From positions 1-44,918 of the IMG/VR virus record IMGVR_UViG_3300043640_000249: 44,918 nt of DNA, one strand, 5' to 3'. A model generated the notes under the pieces. The model saw only the letters and a list, made by a program, of their open reading frames with translations. It searched no databases and had not been told where the DNA came from. The stretch comes from a virus. The translations under genes and the position numbers were made by a program. Shown here one piece after another: positions 22,724 through 28,969 of the stretch (within the stretch, counting starts at the first letter, position 1; every line of letters starts with the position of its first letter).

Positions 22724-22777
22724 GTATAGGTGTTCGCTTGACATTGGCCTCACCCAATGCCTAAATAACACCTACAC
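22724..22777. other. Candidate attP with overlapping promoter
   Basis: Directly upstream of the integrase start is a nested inverted repeat with one exact centre at 22750/22751: TAGGTGTT (22727-22734) with AACACCTA (22767-22774), and CATTGG (22742-22747) with CCAATG (22754-22759). The arms are 8 and 6 bp, and total length is 48 bp, the size of serine-integrase attP sites. The central dinucleotide is TC, which is non-palindromic as required for directional joining. A plus-strand promoter, TTGACA (22738-22743), 18 bp, TAAATA (22762-22767), overlaps it and points to the gene at 22803. Confidence 0.6.
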
Positions 22778-22802
22778 ACCACGGGCTACGCAAGGCTGAT
22801 CG

Positions 22803-22928
22803 ATGAACGACACCGCTCCACCACTCCCACCAGCGCTCTGCCCCGTCTGCGGGCACGGCGACTGCGGCTTCCTGCGCCTGGTCGGCATCACCCGGGCCAC
22901 CGCCACACCGCCAGTAGGCCAGCGATGA
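22803..22928 (+). CDS. Tiny zinc-knuckle protein (41 aa)
   Basis: This short frame is followed by an ATGA overlap with the next gene. It contains CPVCGHGDC (about residues 13-21), three Cys and one His that could bind one zinc, preceded by a Pro-rich start. It is the first gene of a four-gene plus-strand unit that could be driven by the promoter in the attP region. Function unknown. Confidence 0.5.
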   Translation: MNDTAPPLPPALCPVCGHGDCGFLRLVGITRATATPPVGQR

Positions 22929-23518
22929 CCGCCGCGGCACTGACGCCCGCCGCTGTCGGCGACGACCTCCTTGGCGAGCTGCGCGGCCTCCTGGACCGCC
23001 ACGACAAGGCGGGCACGATCGACGAGCTCCGCGAGATCGCCGACGAGCTGACGGGCGTCCTCCGCCGTACGCGCGGCCGGCTGACCCGCCTGGCCCGCAA
23101 GGCCGAGCCCAAGAAGACCGAGACGCCCGCGGAGCCGAAGGCGGAGGCCGTACGCGAGACCGAGCAGGTGCCGCGCTTCACGCTGCCGCGCCCCCAGGAC
23201 GCGCCGCCGCTGAGCGCCTTCCGGGTGTCTCCGCTCGAGGACGCCGCGTTCCTTCAGGGGCGCAAGGAGGGGTCGTACCGCGACTACCAGAACACCGTTC
23301 TGTGCTGCGAGCTCGGGTCGCGGGCGTACGGGGCGCTGAGCACTCCAGAGCGGACCGCGCCGGTTCTGCCGGGGGTCGTGCCTGTGCCGCGTCAGGTCGG
23401 CGCCGTGCGGTACGTACTCGGGTCGGTCGCCGTGCTCACGCGGCGAGCCGGGCGCCGGATCACGAAGGCCGTACGACGCGCGTACGGTGCGCTCGCCATG
23501 GCGGTGAGCGCGCGATGA
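22925..23518 (+). CDS. Unknown protein, helical N-terminus, possible hydrophobic C-terminus
   Basis: This 197-aa protein has an N-terminal region (residues 1-60) with acidic helices (DDLLGELRGLLDRHDKAG, DELREIADELTGVLRR). A linker rich in Lys/Glu/Pro follows, then an ordered-looking segment with LSAFRVSPLEDAAFLQGRK and DYQNTVLCCELG. The C-terminus is basic with a moderately hydrophobic stretch. It overlaps both neighbours by 4 bp. I do not recognise it. Confidence 0.5.
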   Translation: MTAAALTPAAVGDDLLGELRGLLDRHDKAGTIDELREIADELTGVLRRTRGRLTRLARKAEPKKTETPAEPKAEAVRETEQVPRFTLPRPQDAPPLSAFRVSPLEDAAFLQGRKEGSYRDYQNTVLCCELGSRAYGALSTPERTAPVLPGVVPVPRQVGAVRYVLGSVAVLTRRAGRRITKAVRRAYGALAMAVSAR

Positions 23519-23724
23519 GCGAGGTATCGGCTGCGGTCGCCTGGCTGGAGCGCGGCTACGACGAACCGGGCGCGTTCCGGTGCTGGGACGACGTCTGGAC
23601 CCCCCGGGGCCTCTTCCAGATCAAGCCGGACCACGCGGCGGGCTGCCCGTGCGCGAGCCCCCGTCATGGCGGGCTCTGGACGCATACCGATGTGGCTGCG
23701 AAGTGGAGAGCGAGCGTCCGATGA
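23515..23724 (+). CDS. Small protein, unknown function
   Basis: This 69-aa protein has conserved-looking Trp/Cys residues (AAVAWLERGYDEPGAFRCWD, later AAGCPCASP and GLWTHTDVAAKW). Starts and ends in ATGA overlaps, as part of the four-gene unit at 22803-23960. Function unknown. Confidence 0.5.
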   Translation: MSEVSAAVAWLERGYDEPGAFRCWDDVWTPRGLFQIKPDHAAGCPCASPRHGGLWTHTDVAAKWRASVR

Positions 23725-23960
23725 GCCGCTTCGAACGCGCCGTCCGCCGCGAGATGCGCACGATCGTCAAGGAGCGGGCCGGGCGCCCCTCGCACCTCAT
23801 GGACTACGGCGAGGACTGGCCGCCGAAGCCTGCGCCGCCGGTCGTCCGCCGCCCTCGCCTCCCCCTGTGGCAGAAGTGCGTCGCTGCCGTCGTGGGCTAT
23901 GCCCTGGTGTGGGCGCTCGGCGAGGTCGTCCTCCAGATCGCCCAGGTCGCCCGCCACTAA
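23721..23960 (+). CDS. Small membrane protein with C-terminal helix
   Basis: This 79-aa protein has a basic, amphipathic N-terminal half (RFERAVRREMRTIVKERAGR) and one C-terminal hydrophobic helix (about residues 53-75, CVAAVVGYALVWALGEVVLQ). It is probably a tail-anchored membrane protein. It ends the plus-strand unit before a strong hairpin. Function unknown. Confidence 0.5.
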   Translation: MSRFERAVRREMRTIVKERAGRPSHLMDYGEDWPPKPAPPVVRRPRLPLWQKCVAAVVGYALVWALGEVVLQIAQVARH

Positions 23961-23964
23961 GACT

Positions 23965-24000
23965 CCGGGCCCGCCCTCTCGAGGGACGGGGCGGGCCCGG
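23965..24000 (+). terminator. GC hairpin after four-gene unit
   Basis: A 12-bp stem, CCGGGCCCGCCC with GGGCGGGCCCGG and a loop of about 12 bases, lies just after the stop at 23960. It should end or weaken transcription before the secreted-protein gene at 24046. Confidence 0.55.
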
Positions 24001-24045
24001 CCCCGCACGATCGCTCCCTCATCCCCTGCGGAAACGAGATCCCGA

Positions 24046-24723
24046 ATGAAGATCGCCATCCTCACCGCCGCCGTCGGCTTCGGCCTGCTGGCCGTCCCCG
24101 TGGCCGCCTCGGCGCACACCGGCTCGACGGTCACGTGCCGGGCCACGCTGTCCGGCCACCCGGAGAACGCCAGTCCCGTGTGGGCCTACGACACGTTCGT
24201 GCGCGTCACGAAGTTGACGCCGGCGGGTGAGGGCACCTGGAAGGCGCATATCACCGACCTCGGACACTTCACGACGGTGCCGGGCGCTACGTCCGACTCC
24301 GGCGACACGATCGCCCACAAGGTCACCGGAGTGTTCACGGGCCGCGGCGACTACACGGTCACCTCGGCCTCGAGGCCGCACTGCATCGGCGGCGAGCACT
24401 ACACCGGCAGCGCCGGGCCGACGACCGGCCAGTGGCCCGTGCACTACTTCGCCCAGGGCGCGATCACGACCGGCATCGACCCGTGGCACTGGGACTACCG
24501 GACGTGCCGCGAGCACATGAGCGAGGACAGTGTCGCGGGTACGAGCGGGCACATGGCCGGGCTGGCGTGCCGGATCTACCACCGGCGGCCGACGCATACC
24601 CCGAGCGCGCCTGCGACCCACACGCCGCCGGCGTCGCCCACGCCCACGCCGGGCGGCACGTCGGCTCCCGGTGAGGCTCCGATGCCGACCCCGGTGAACA
24701 GCGACCTGCCCGTCACCGGCTGA
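24046..24723 (+). CDS. Secreted protein ending in LPVTG (lysogenic-conversion candidate)
   Basis: This is a 225-aa protein with a clear signal peptide (residues 1-23, KIAILTAAVGFGLLAV...ASA, cleavage near AHTG). The mature part (about 24-180) is Gly/Thr/His-rich with several Cys and looks extracellular. Then comes a Thr/Pro linker (about 185-215: THTPPASPTPTPGG). The protein ends with LPVTG and then stop. LPXTG is the sortase signal, but a sorting signal should continue with a membrane helix and basic tail, and here both are missing. It may be a truncated wall protein, now secreted. It is flanked by hairpins, so it is probably a separate unit expressed by the lysogen. Confidence 0.65.
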   Translation: MKIAILTAAVGFGLLAVPVAASAHTGSTVTCRATLSGHPENASPVWAYDTFVRVTKLTPAGEGTWKAHITDLGHFTTVPGATSDSGDTIAHKVTGVFTGRGDYTVTSASRPHCIGGEHYTGSAGPTTGQWPVHYFAQGAITTGIDPWHWDYRTCREHMSEDSVAGTSGHMAGLACRIYHRRPTHTPSAPATHTPPASPTPTPGGTSAPGEAPMPTPVNSDLPVTG

Positions 24724-24738
24724 CCCGAGGTGCTCAAC

Positions 24739-24773
24739 GCAGGCCCGTCTACCCGCCAGGGAGGCGGGCCTGC
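24739..24773. terminator. Convergent terminator hairpin
   Basis: GCAGGCCCG pairs with CGGGCCTGC (9 bp) around an inner CCCGCC/GGCGGG alternative stem. It lies between the plus-strand secreted gene and the minus-strand GntR gene. Confidence 0.6.
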
Positions 24774-24814
24774 CGCATCCGGCCAAGATCCGCGGTGACC
24801 CGGGCTGCCTGTAG

Positions 24815-25567
24815 TTACTCGCCTTCGACGGGGATGACGTACAGCAGCTCGTACCGGTCGACGGGGATCACGATGTCCGCGGTCTCCACCGGCCGGTCGC
24901 TGGTCCAGTACGTCCGCTGGATCACCATGACGATCGTGCCCGCCGACACTCCCAGCCGATCCGCCTCGCCCTGCATCACCGGACGCGCCGTCACCACCTC
25001 GGTGGCCGTGACGATCCGCTGATCGATGCTCGCCATCCGATCCGTCACCCCGCGGCCGGCCATCGGCCCGCGCTCGGGCAGCATGACCGGTGTGCCGTGG
25101 GTGATGTCCAGCGGTTCATAGCTCGTCGAGAGCATCACCGGCGTGTCGTCGGCGGTGAACACGTATTCGGTGCGCATGACCCGAGTGCCGGCCGCGATCT
25201 GGAGGCGTTCGGCGATGGCCGGCGGCGGGTCCGCGGTGGCCGAGCGCGCCTTCCAGTCCGCCGCCTTGCCCTGCGCTTTCATGTCCGCGCGGAACGGGGA
25301 GCCGCCGCGCTGCTCGCGGTACCAGGAGCGGGTGAGGCGCCGAACGTCCGGACGGGGACGCACGGTCGGCCGCGCGCCGGTACGGGTCTCGATCAGACCC
25401 TCGGACATCAGGATGTCCACGGCGCGCCGTACGACGTTCTCGCTGACGTGGTGCTGCTCGGCGAGCTTCGCGCGTGAAGGTAGCCGCGCGCCGGCGGCAA
25501 GGGTTCCGTCGATGATCTGGCGGCGTAGGTCGTCCACGACCTTGAGGTAGAGCAGTTCGCCCGACAC
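24815..25567 (-). CDS. GntR-family (HutC/UTRA) transcription regulator
   Basis: This is a 250-aa protein. Residues 1-70 are the winged helix (LYLKVVDDLRRQIIDG, PSRAKLAEQHHVSENVVRRA, EGLIETRTG), and the rest is a UTRA ligand-binding domain (TRVMRTEYVFTADDTPVMLS). The start GTG at 25567 follows an AAGGGGGG site; the longer frame would run through the operator. Regulators of this kind control transfer genes in Streptomyces plasmids and integrating elements (for example KorSA), and sit on prophages too. It diverges from the ATPase at 25705 across two kinds of operator-like dyads, so it is probably autoregulated and may be relieved by a small molecule. Confidence 0.85.
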   Translation of the reverse strand: MSGELLYLKVVDDLRRQIIDGTLAAGARLPSRAKLAEQHHVSENVVRRAVDILMSEGLIETRTGARPTVRPRPDVRRLTRSWYREQRGGSPFRADMKAQGKAADWKARSATADPPPAIAERLQIAAGTRVMRTEYVFTADDTPVMLSTSYEPLDITHGTPVMLPERGPMAGRGVTDRMASIDQRIVTATEVVTARPVMQGEADRLGVSAGTIVMVIQRTYWTSDRPVETADIVIPVDRYELLYVIPVEGE

Positions 25568-25579
25568 TCCCGACCCCCC

Positions 25580-25657
25580 TTCCCTATCGACACATGTGTC
25601 GATCATAGGGAAAGCCTTGACATCCTGGAATCCAGGAAGCAACCTGGATTCCAGGTT
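25580..25657. promoter_or_regulatory. Divergent operator region: ACACATGTGT dyad plus two CCTGGA-N-TCCAGG sites
   Basis: A perfect 18-bp palindrome ATCGACACATGTGTCGAT (25586-25603) is framed by TTCCCT and AGGGAA (25580-25585, 25607-25612). Two copies of the 13-bp palindrome CCTGGA-N-TCCAGG lie at 25624-25636 and 25643-25655, with centres 19 bp apart, about two helical turns. A -10 TATGAT (25607-25602) for the GntR gene overlaps the first dyad. A plus-strand TTGACA (25617-25622) precedes the second pair. Confidence 0.65.
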
Positions 25658-25704
25658 TTCCGGTGGTGTACCGCACACACCGGGTCACAGCAGGAGGCAG
25701 CGAG

Positions 25705-26088
25705 ATGGACGAATGGACGGTGGATCTACCAGGGTCGCCGTCCATTGTGCCCCTCGCACGCCAATGGGTGGGGCAGGTTCTCAAGGATTTCCCCGCTCTC
25801 GTCGAAGACATGAAGCTGATCGCGAGCGAGTTCGTCACGAACTGCGTACGGCACTCCGTCGCAGCCGAAGGCGAAACCGTCCACCTGCGTATCAAGCGCC
25901 GCGAGGGTTGGCTCCGCCTAGAGGTCGAAGACGGCGGCGAGCGAGACAGCCCGGAGGGTGGCTGGACCGGCGCGGATGCTGCCGACTTCGGCCGCGGCCT
26001 GGCGATCGTCGCGGACACCGCAGACGTCATGGGCGATGACACCACCAAAGCGGGCGGCCGGCTCGCATGGGCGGAGCTGAAGATATGA
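25705..26088 (+). CDS. RsbW/SpoIIAB-type ATP-binding protein (anti-sigma-like)
   Basis: This is a 127-aa protein of the GHKL ATPase fold. N-box LIASEFVTNCVRHS (Glu42, Asn46), G1 box EVEDGGERD (Asp76), G2 box FGRGLAIV (Gly96-Gly98). The AGGAGG site eight bases before ATG 25705 fixes the start. Proteins of this type are sigma-factor inhibitors or kinases, and in Streptomyces they often occur beside XRE-type regulators and DUF397 proteins in AbaA/WhiJ-type clusters. Here it is 436 bp from a DUF397-like mini-gene. Its target is unknown. Confidence 0.85.
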   Translation: MDEWTVDLPGSPSIVPLARQWVGQVLKDFPALVEDMKLIASEFVTNCVRHSVAAEGETVHLRIKRREGWLRLEVEDGGERDSPEGGWTGADAADFGRGLAIVADTADVMGDDTTKAGGRLAWAELKI

Positions 26089-26321
26089 GCGACGAGCCGG
26101 ATGAGGTGCCGGTCCTTCGGGGCTACACGGTCACCTGGGATGGCGACGGCTGGGTGGCCAGGTCGAACAGCAGCGGCACCTTCGTGCTGCGCGGCCAAGA
26201 CCAGAACGAGCTGAACGCCGAACGTCACCGCGTGTACTCCGCCGAGCTGATGGGGATGCGGAGCGCCCTGAGCGGCGTGGACCCATCCGGCTACCGGAAG
26301 GCCGACATTCCCGACCCGTGA
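26085..26321 (+). CDS. Small protein after the ATPase, unknown function
   Basis: This 78-aa protein starts in an ATGA overlap with the ATPase, so the two are made together. It has a beta-like core (GYTVTWDGDGWVARSNSSGTF) followed by a helical part (QNELNAERHRVYSAELMGM). It may be a partner of the ATPase. No family was recognised. Confidence 0.5.
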   Translation: MSDEPDEVPVLRGYTVTWDGDGWVARSNSSGTFVLRGQDQNELNAERHRVYSAELMGMRSALSGVDPSGYRKADIPDP

Positions 26322-26333
26322 CCCCCCCCAGAC

Positions 26334-26499
26334 GGGGCGCGGTCCTAGGCGGGTCCCGCGCCCCTGGCCGCCGGGTGAGCGAGCATGCAGCCCTGCAGCG
26401 CTCCCCGGCGGCCCCCCAGATGTCCCGGCGGGCTGGCACCCCTCCCGCCGGGGCCCGGAGCTGTGTCCCCCGGGGCTGCGATGTCCCGGGGGCGCAGCC
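26334..26499 (+). other. Structured non-coding region with three hairpins and a possible pseudoknot
   Basis: This 200-bp gap holds a 9-bp stem GGGGCGCGG/CCGCGCCCC (26334-26364), a 9-bp stem CCCGGCGGG/CCCGCCGGG (26424-26452), and a compound element at 26467-26499. In the latter, CCCCCGGG (26467-26474) pairs with CCCGGGGG (26485-26492), while GCTGCG (26475-26480) pairs with CGCAGC (26493-26498), an H-type pseudoknot layout or two exclusive hairpins. The AAGGAGAGGGGAGGG ribosome site of the next gene follows at once, so it is a plausible leader-RNA control. Confidence 0.4.
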
Positions 26500-26523
26500 G
26501 TCAAGGAGAGGGGAGGGAAGCAG

Positions 26524-26628
26524 ATGACCACCTGGCGAACGTCCACCTTCAGCGGTACCGGCGATGAGCAGGGCGGCGGTAACTGCGTGCAGGTCGCCGA
26601 GTTCGACGCCGGCATCAACGGGTCCTAG
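26524..26628 (+). CDS. DUF397-like mini-protein (34 aa), truncated
   Basis: The protein starts TTWRTSTFSGTGDEQGGG and goes on NCVQVAEFDAG, matching the first half of DUF397 (W-x-S-S-x-S-G ... C-V-E-V-A). The family normally runs to about 60 aa with a VRDSK...F...W second half, which is absent: a stop follows after INGS. A strong ribosome site precedes ATG 26524, and a terminator-like 14-bp hairpin follows. DUF397 proteins accompany XRE regulators in Streptomyces and act in developmental or sigma-factor control. This is either a functional short form or a remnant. Confidence 0.6.
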   Translation: MTTWRTSTFSGTGDEQGGGNCVQVAEFDAGINGS

Positions 26629-26643
26629 ACCCCACCCGATAGG

Positions 26644-26684
26644 GCCGCGGCCCCGGCAGAGCGCACGGCAGCCGGGGCCGCGGC
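26644..26684 (+). terminator. 14-bp perfect hairpin after DUF397-like gene
   Basis: GCCGCGGCCCCGGC (26644-26657) pairs perfectly with GCCGGGGCCGCGGC (26671-26684) across a 13-base loop. It is the strongest hairpin seen here, 15 bp after the DUF397-like stop. No T-run. Confidence 0.6.
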
Positions 26685-26714
26685 TCCACACCGAGAGACA
26701 CGGGCCTCCTCACT

Positions 26715-27062
26715 GTGACCTCGCCAGACCCAGACGACCACCTCCTCCGCCCCCGGGAGGCAGCGCAGATGTTCGGCATCCGCCCGCAGACGCTCGCCCG
26801 CTATGCCCGCGAGGGACGACTGACGCCCTACCTCACTCCCGGCGGCCACCGCCGCTACCGCTTATCGGAGCTCCGGAGCATCCTGGCCAGCGCGGAGCCC
26901 AGCGACGAGGAACAGCAGCAGGCCATGGACGCCGTCCGGCTTTACGAGCAGGGCTGGTCGATCATGCAGGTCGCCGCCAAGTTCGGTCTCAGCTACCCCG
27001 TGATGCGGCGGATCCTGATGGGGCGCACGACCCTGCGGGATCGCGGAGGCAGCAGGAAGTAG
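26715..27062 (+). CDS. BldC-like protein with second helix-turn-helix
   Basis: This 115-aa protein starts at GTG 26715. Residues 9-58 match the BldC pattern (LLRPREAAQMFGIRPQTLAR, TPGGHRRYRLSELRSIL). A C-terminal segment (about 68-105) adds a second HTH-like helix pair: LYEQGWSIMQVAAKFGLSYP, VMRRILMG. Two DNA-binding parts on a single chain could bridge sites. It is the last plus-strand gene before the late region and faces the holin genes across a bidirectional hairpin. Confidence 0.72.
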   Translation: MTSPDPDDHLLRPREAAQMFGIRPQTLARYAREGRLTPYLTPGGHRRYRLSELRSILASAEPSDEEQQQAMDAVRLYEQGWSIMQVAAKFGLSYPVMRRILMGRTTLRDRGGSRK

Positions 27063-27075
27063 CCCGCGCACGACG

Positions 27076-27117
27076 AAGTGGCCCCCGCCCTCCCGAAGGA
27101 GAGCGAGGGCCACTTCC
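27076..27117. terminator. Bidirectional terminator between cargo and lysis genes
   Basis: GAAGTGGCC (27076-27084) pairs with GGCCACTTC (27109-27117), with an inner GCCCTC/GAGGGC extension. It lies between the convergent BldC-like and holin-like genes. The 89 bp on to 27206 hold no other feature I can see. Confidence 0.55.
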
Positions 27118-27206
27118 ACGTCTTCAGGCCAGGGTCACCTTTCGGTTCGCCGCCTTCGGTGCACCTCCGGACAGACCGCTTGCGCGCCCCGAACCCGGCC
27201 TCCAGA

Positions 27207-27551
27207 CTATGCGGCCTTGCGCCCGGCCGGCACCGGAACCGGCGAGACGTTCTGACGCAGCAGCAGCCCGAACACCAGCATCGCGGCCGTGACCATCAGG
27301 CTGATCTGGTGGTCGGTGACCGGCAGGCCGAACGCCGCGAACCCGGTCAGTACCGAGATCATGATTCCGGACAGGCCGGACACGATGCGCGGCTTGGTCG
27401 TCCACCAGATGATGGCGGCGGCGAGGCCGGTGGCGATCGTCTCGGTCGCCTTGGTCTGGTCGAGGGACAGCGGCAGGCCGAAGCCCACCAGGAGCGCCAC
27501 GAGGGCGTTCACGGTCGCGACGATCTTGACGGGCTCATAGCCGAAGATCAT
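27207..27551 (-). CDS. Holin-like membrane protein
   Basis: This is a 114-aa protein with three to four hydrophobic helices (about residues 10-25, 38-55, 62-78, 84-99) and a basic, Pro-rich C-terminus (LLRQNVSPVPVPAGRK). Size, topology and position at the end of the lysis region fit a phage holin, which makes pores that release the lysins. No enzyme motif. RBS AGGGG lies on the 3' side of the gene above. It is the last gene of the late operon. Confidence 0.6.
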   Translation of the reverse strand: MIFGYEPVKIVATVNALVALLVGFGLPLSLDQTKATETIATGLAAAIIWWTTKPRIVSGLSGIMISVLTGFAAFGLPVTDHQISLMVTAAMLVFGLLLRQNVSPVPVPAGRKAA

Positions 27552-27588
27552 GAGGGGTCTCCTTGCATAGAAGTCGGCCGCGGTCGTC

Positions 27589-27738
27589 TCACACCCCGGC
27601 ATCGAGGAACGCGTTGATCAGGTGCGGCAGAACCGCGAACGCCAGACCCAGGGCCAGCAGGTTGATGCGGGCCTGGATGTTGCAGGTGGCCAGCAGGAAC
27701 AGCACCAGGGCCACGAGGTAGCAGATGAGACCGATCAC
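27589..27738 (-). CDS. Small two-helix membrane protein (49 aa)
   Basis: This is not a long frame, but starts at GTG 27738, just after the upstream stop, and consists almost entirely of two hydrophobic helices (IGLICYLVALVLFLLA and LLALGLAFAVLPHLI). It may be a second holin or antiholin. Small proteins of this kind are common in actinophage lysis cassettes. Confidence 0.5.
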   Translation of the reverse strand: MIGLICYLVALVLFLLATCNIQARINLLALGLAFAVLPHLINAFLDAGV

Positions 27739-27740
27739 GG

Positions 27741-27971
27741 TCAGACCCGCTCCGGCCAGTGCCAGGTGCCGCCAGCCTTGGTCTCCTCGTCATGCACGAC
27801 GGTCCGGTTGAAGAACATGCCGGTCGGGTTCAGGACGGCGAGACCGACCGTGTCTGAGGTGTTGGTCTCGGTGATGATCGCGGCGCGGCATTCGCTGGCG
27901 TACTCGCCGCCGGGCGTGCCGTACGACACGTAGTGGACGATCCGGCCCACGCTCGGCTTCTGGTCAGACAT
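27741..27971 (-). CDS. Conserved-type phage protein, unknown function
   Basis: This is a 76-aa soluble protein. Segments VGRIVHYVSYGTPGGEYAS and NPTGMFFNRTVVHDE, ending GGTWHWPE, are of a kind often found near lysis genes in streptomycete phages. It looks like a small beta domain. Role unknown. Confidence 0.6.
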   Translation of the reverse strand: MSDQKPSVGRIVHYVSYGTPGGEYASECRAAIITETNTSDTVGLAVLNPTGMFFNRTVVHDEETKAGGTWHWPERV

Positions 27972-27991
27972 CGGACTCCAGGTATGCGAAA

Positions 27992-28014
27992 GCCCCGGCC
28001 ATCAGGTCCGGGGC
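27992..28014 (-). terminator. Minus-strand terminator after lysozyme gene
   Basis: On the minus strand GCCCCGG and CCGGGGC (7-bp stem, 9-base loop) are followed by TTTCGC. This would partly terminate late mRNA after the lysozyme, reducing expression of the last three small genes. Confidence 0.5.
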
Positions 28015-28030
28015 GTCGGGGGTAGGAGGG

Positions 28031-28966
28031 TCAGCTCATGTCCCAGCCGACGGGGTCCTTGCCCTCGTCGACCCGGGTGAGGCTGACCCAGTCGCCGTCG
28101 GCCGGAGTCTTGAACGACTGGACCGTCTTGGCCGGCCACGTGTCGGTGGCGGTGCGGGGCCCGCCGACCTTCAACGTGAAGACCTCGCCGGAACCGGCCT
28201 TGTGGTGGAACGCCACCCGGACCTCGGCGATCTCCGGGGAGTCGTAGACGAGCCCGATGGCCTTCATCGATCCGCGAGGGAACGAGACGTTGGCGCGCGC
28301 GCCGGCTCCCGCGGGGAGCTGTCCTCCGTAAGGCATGTCTTCCTCCAGTGGGGTTGCCTGCCCGCCGGCGGCGAGCTGGTCGAGAGTGAGAGTCGAGACG
28401 TTGGCGTCATAGGCGCCGCGGAACACGCTGCTGAACTGCCAGATGTGCGGGGCCTTCCAGCCGCACGTGAGACCGCCAGGCAGCCACGGCGAGAACGAGC
28501 CGGGCCATGTCGAGGTGGACTTGCTGCTCGGGTACTGCGGGTACCACCACAGGTCGTAGTGATCGGCCAGGCCGCGGCCGGTGCCGTTGCTGGCATAGCC
28601 CGAGCCCATGTAGATGACCCGCATGTTGCCGCGCGCCTTCTCCTTCAGGCGCGCGGCGAACGCGATCGCCCAGGCGTTCGTCTTGGGCTGGGTCAGGTCG
28701 GACGCTTCGAGGTCCAGGCAGAGCAGGTCGTCCGGGCCCGGCTTCGCGACCGCGAGGAACCGGTCCGCCTGCGAGGCGGCGCTGGAGGACTCCGGCCGGG
28801 CGAAGTGGTACATGCCGACGACCGCAGCGTGGGCGCGCGCGCTGGCGATCTGCGCGGTGTACTTGGCGTTCGTGTACGAACTGCCCTCGGTCGCCTTGAC
28901 GAACACGAAGTCGGCGGCCGGGGCACTGCTGCCCTGGTAGGCCGAGATGTCAAAGCCGTGAAGCAT
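28031..28966 (-). CDS. Endolysin: GH25 (Chalaropsis-type) lysozyme
   Basis: This is a 311-aa protein. The GH25 catalytic domain (residues 1-200) has GFDISAYQG with Asp6, FVFVKATEG, GMYHFARP and LLCLDLEAS with Asp85/Glu87 on the third strand, all at the expected positions. It hydrolyses the MurNAc-GlcNAc bond of peptidoglycan. The C-terminal 110 residues are a beta-rich domain, probably for wall binding. There is no signal peptide, so it needs a holin. The CHAP-like peptidase gene lies immediately upstream. Confidence 0.88.
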   Translation of the reverse strand: MLHGFDISAYQGSSAPAADFVFVKATEGSSYTNAKYTAQIASARAHAAVVGMYHFARPESSSAASQADRFLAVAKPGPDDLLCLDLEASDLTQPKTNAWAIAFAARLKEKARGNMRVIYMGSGYASNGTGRGLADHYDLWWYPQYPSSKSTSTWPGSFSPWLPGGLTCGWKAPHIWQFSSVFRGAYDANVSTLTLDQLAAGGQATPLEEDMPYGGQLPAGAGARANVSFPRGSMKAIGLVYDSPEIAEVRVAFHHKAGSGEVFTLKVGGPRTATDTWPAKTVQSFKTPADGDWVSLTRVDEGKDPVGWDMS

Positions 28967-28969
28967 GGC

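Noticed and set aside
21034-22764. Plus-strand open frame of 576 codons over the integrase
   Set aside because: It is antisense to a well-supported serine integrase and its product is an Arg/Pro-rich shadow with no motif.
25585-25605. Start of GntR at the upstream ATG inside the palindrome
   Set aside because: The GTG at 25567 has a better ribosome site, and the upstream codons would translate the operator itself.
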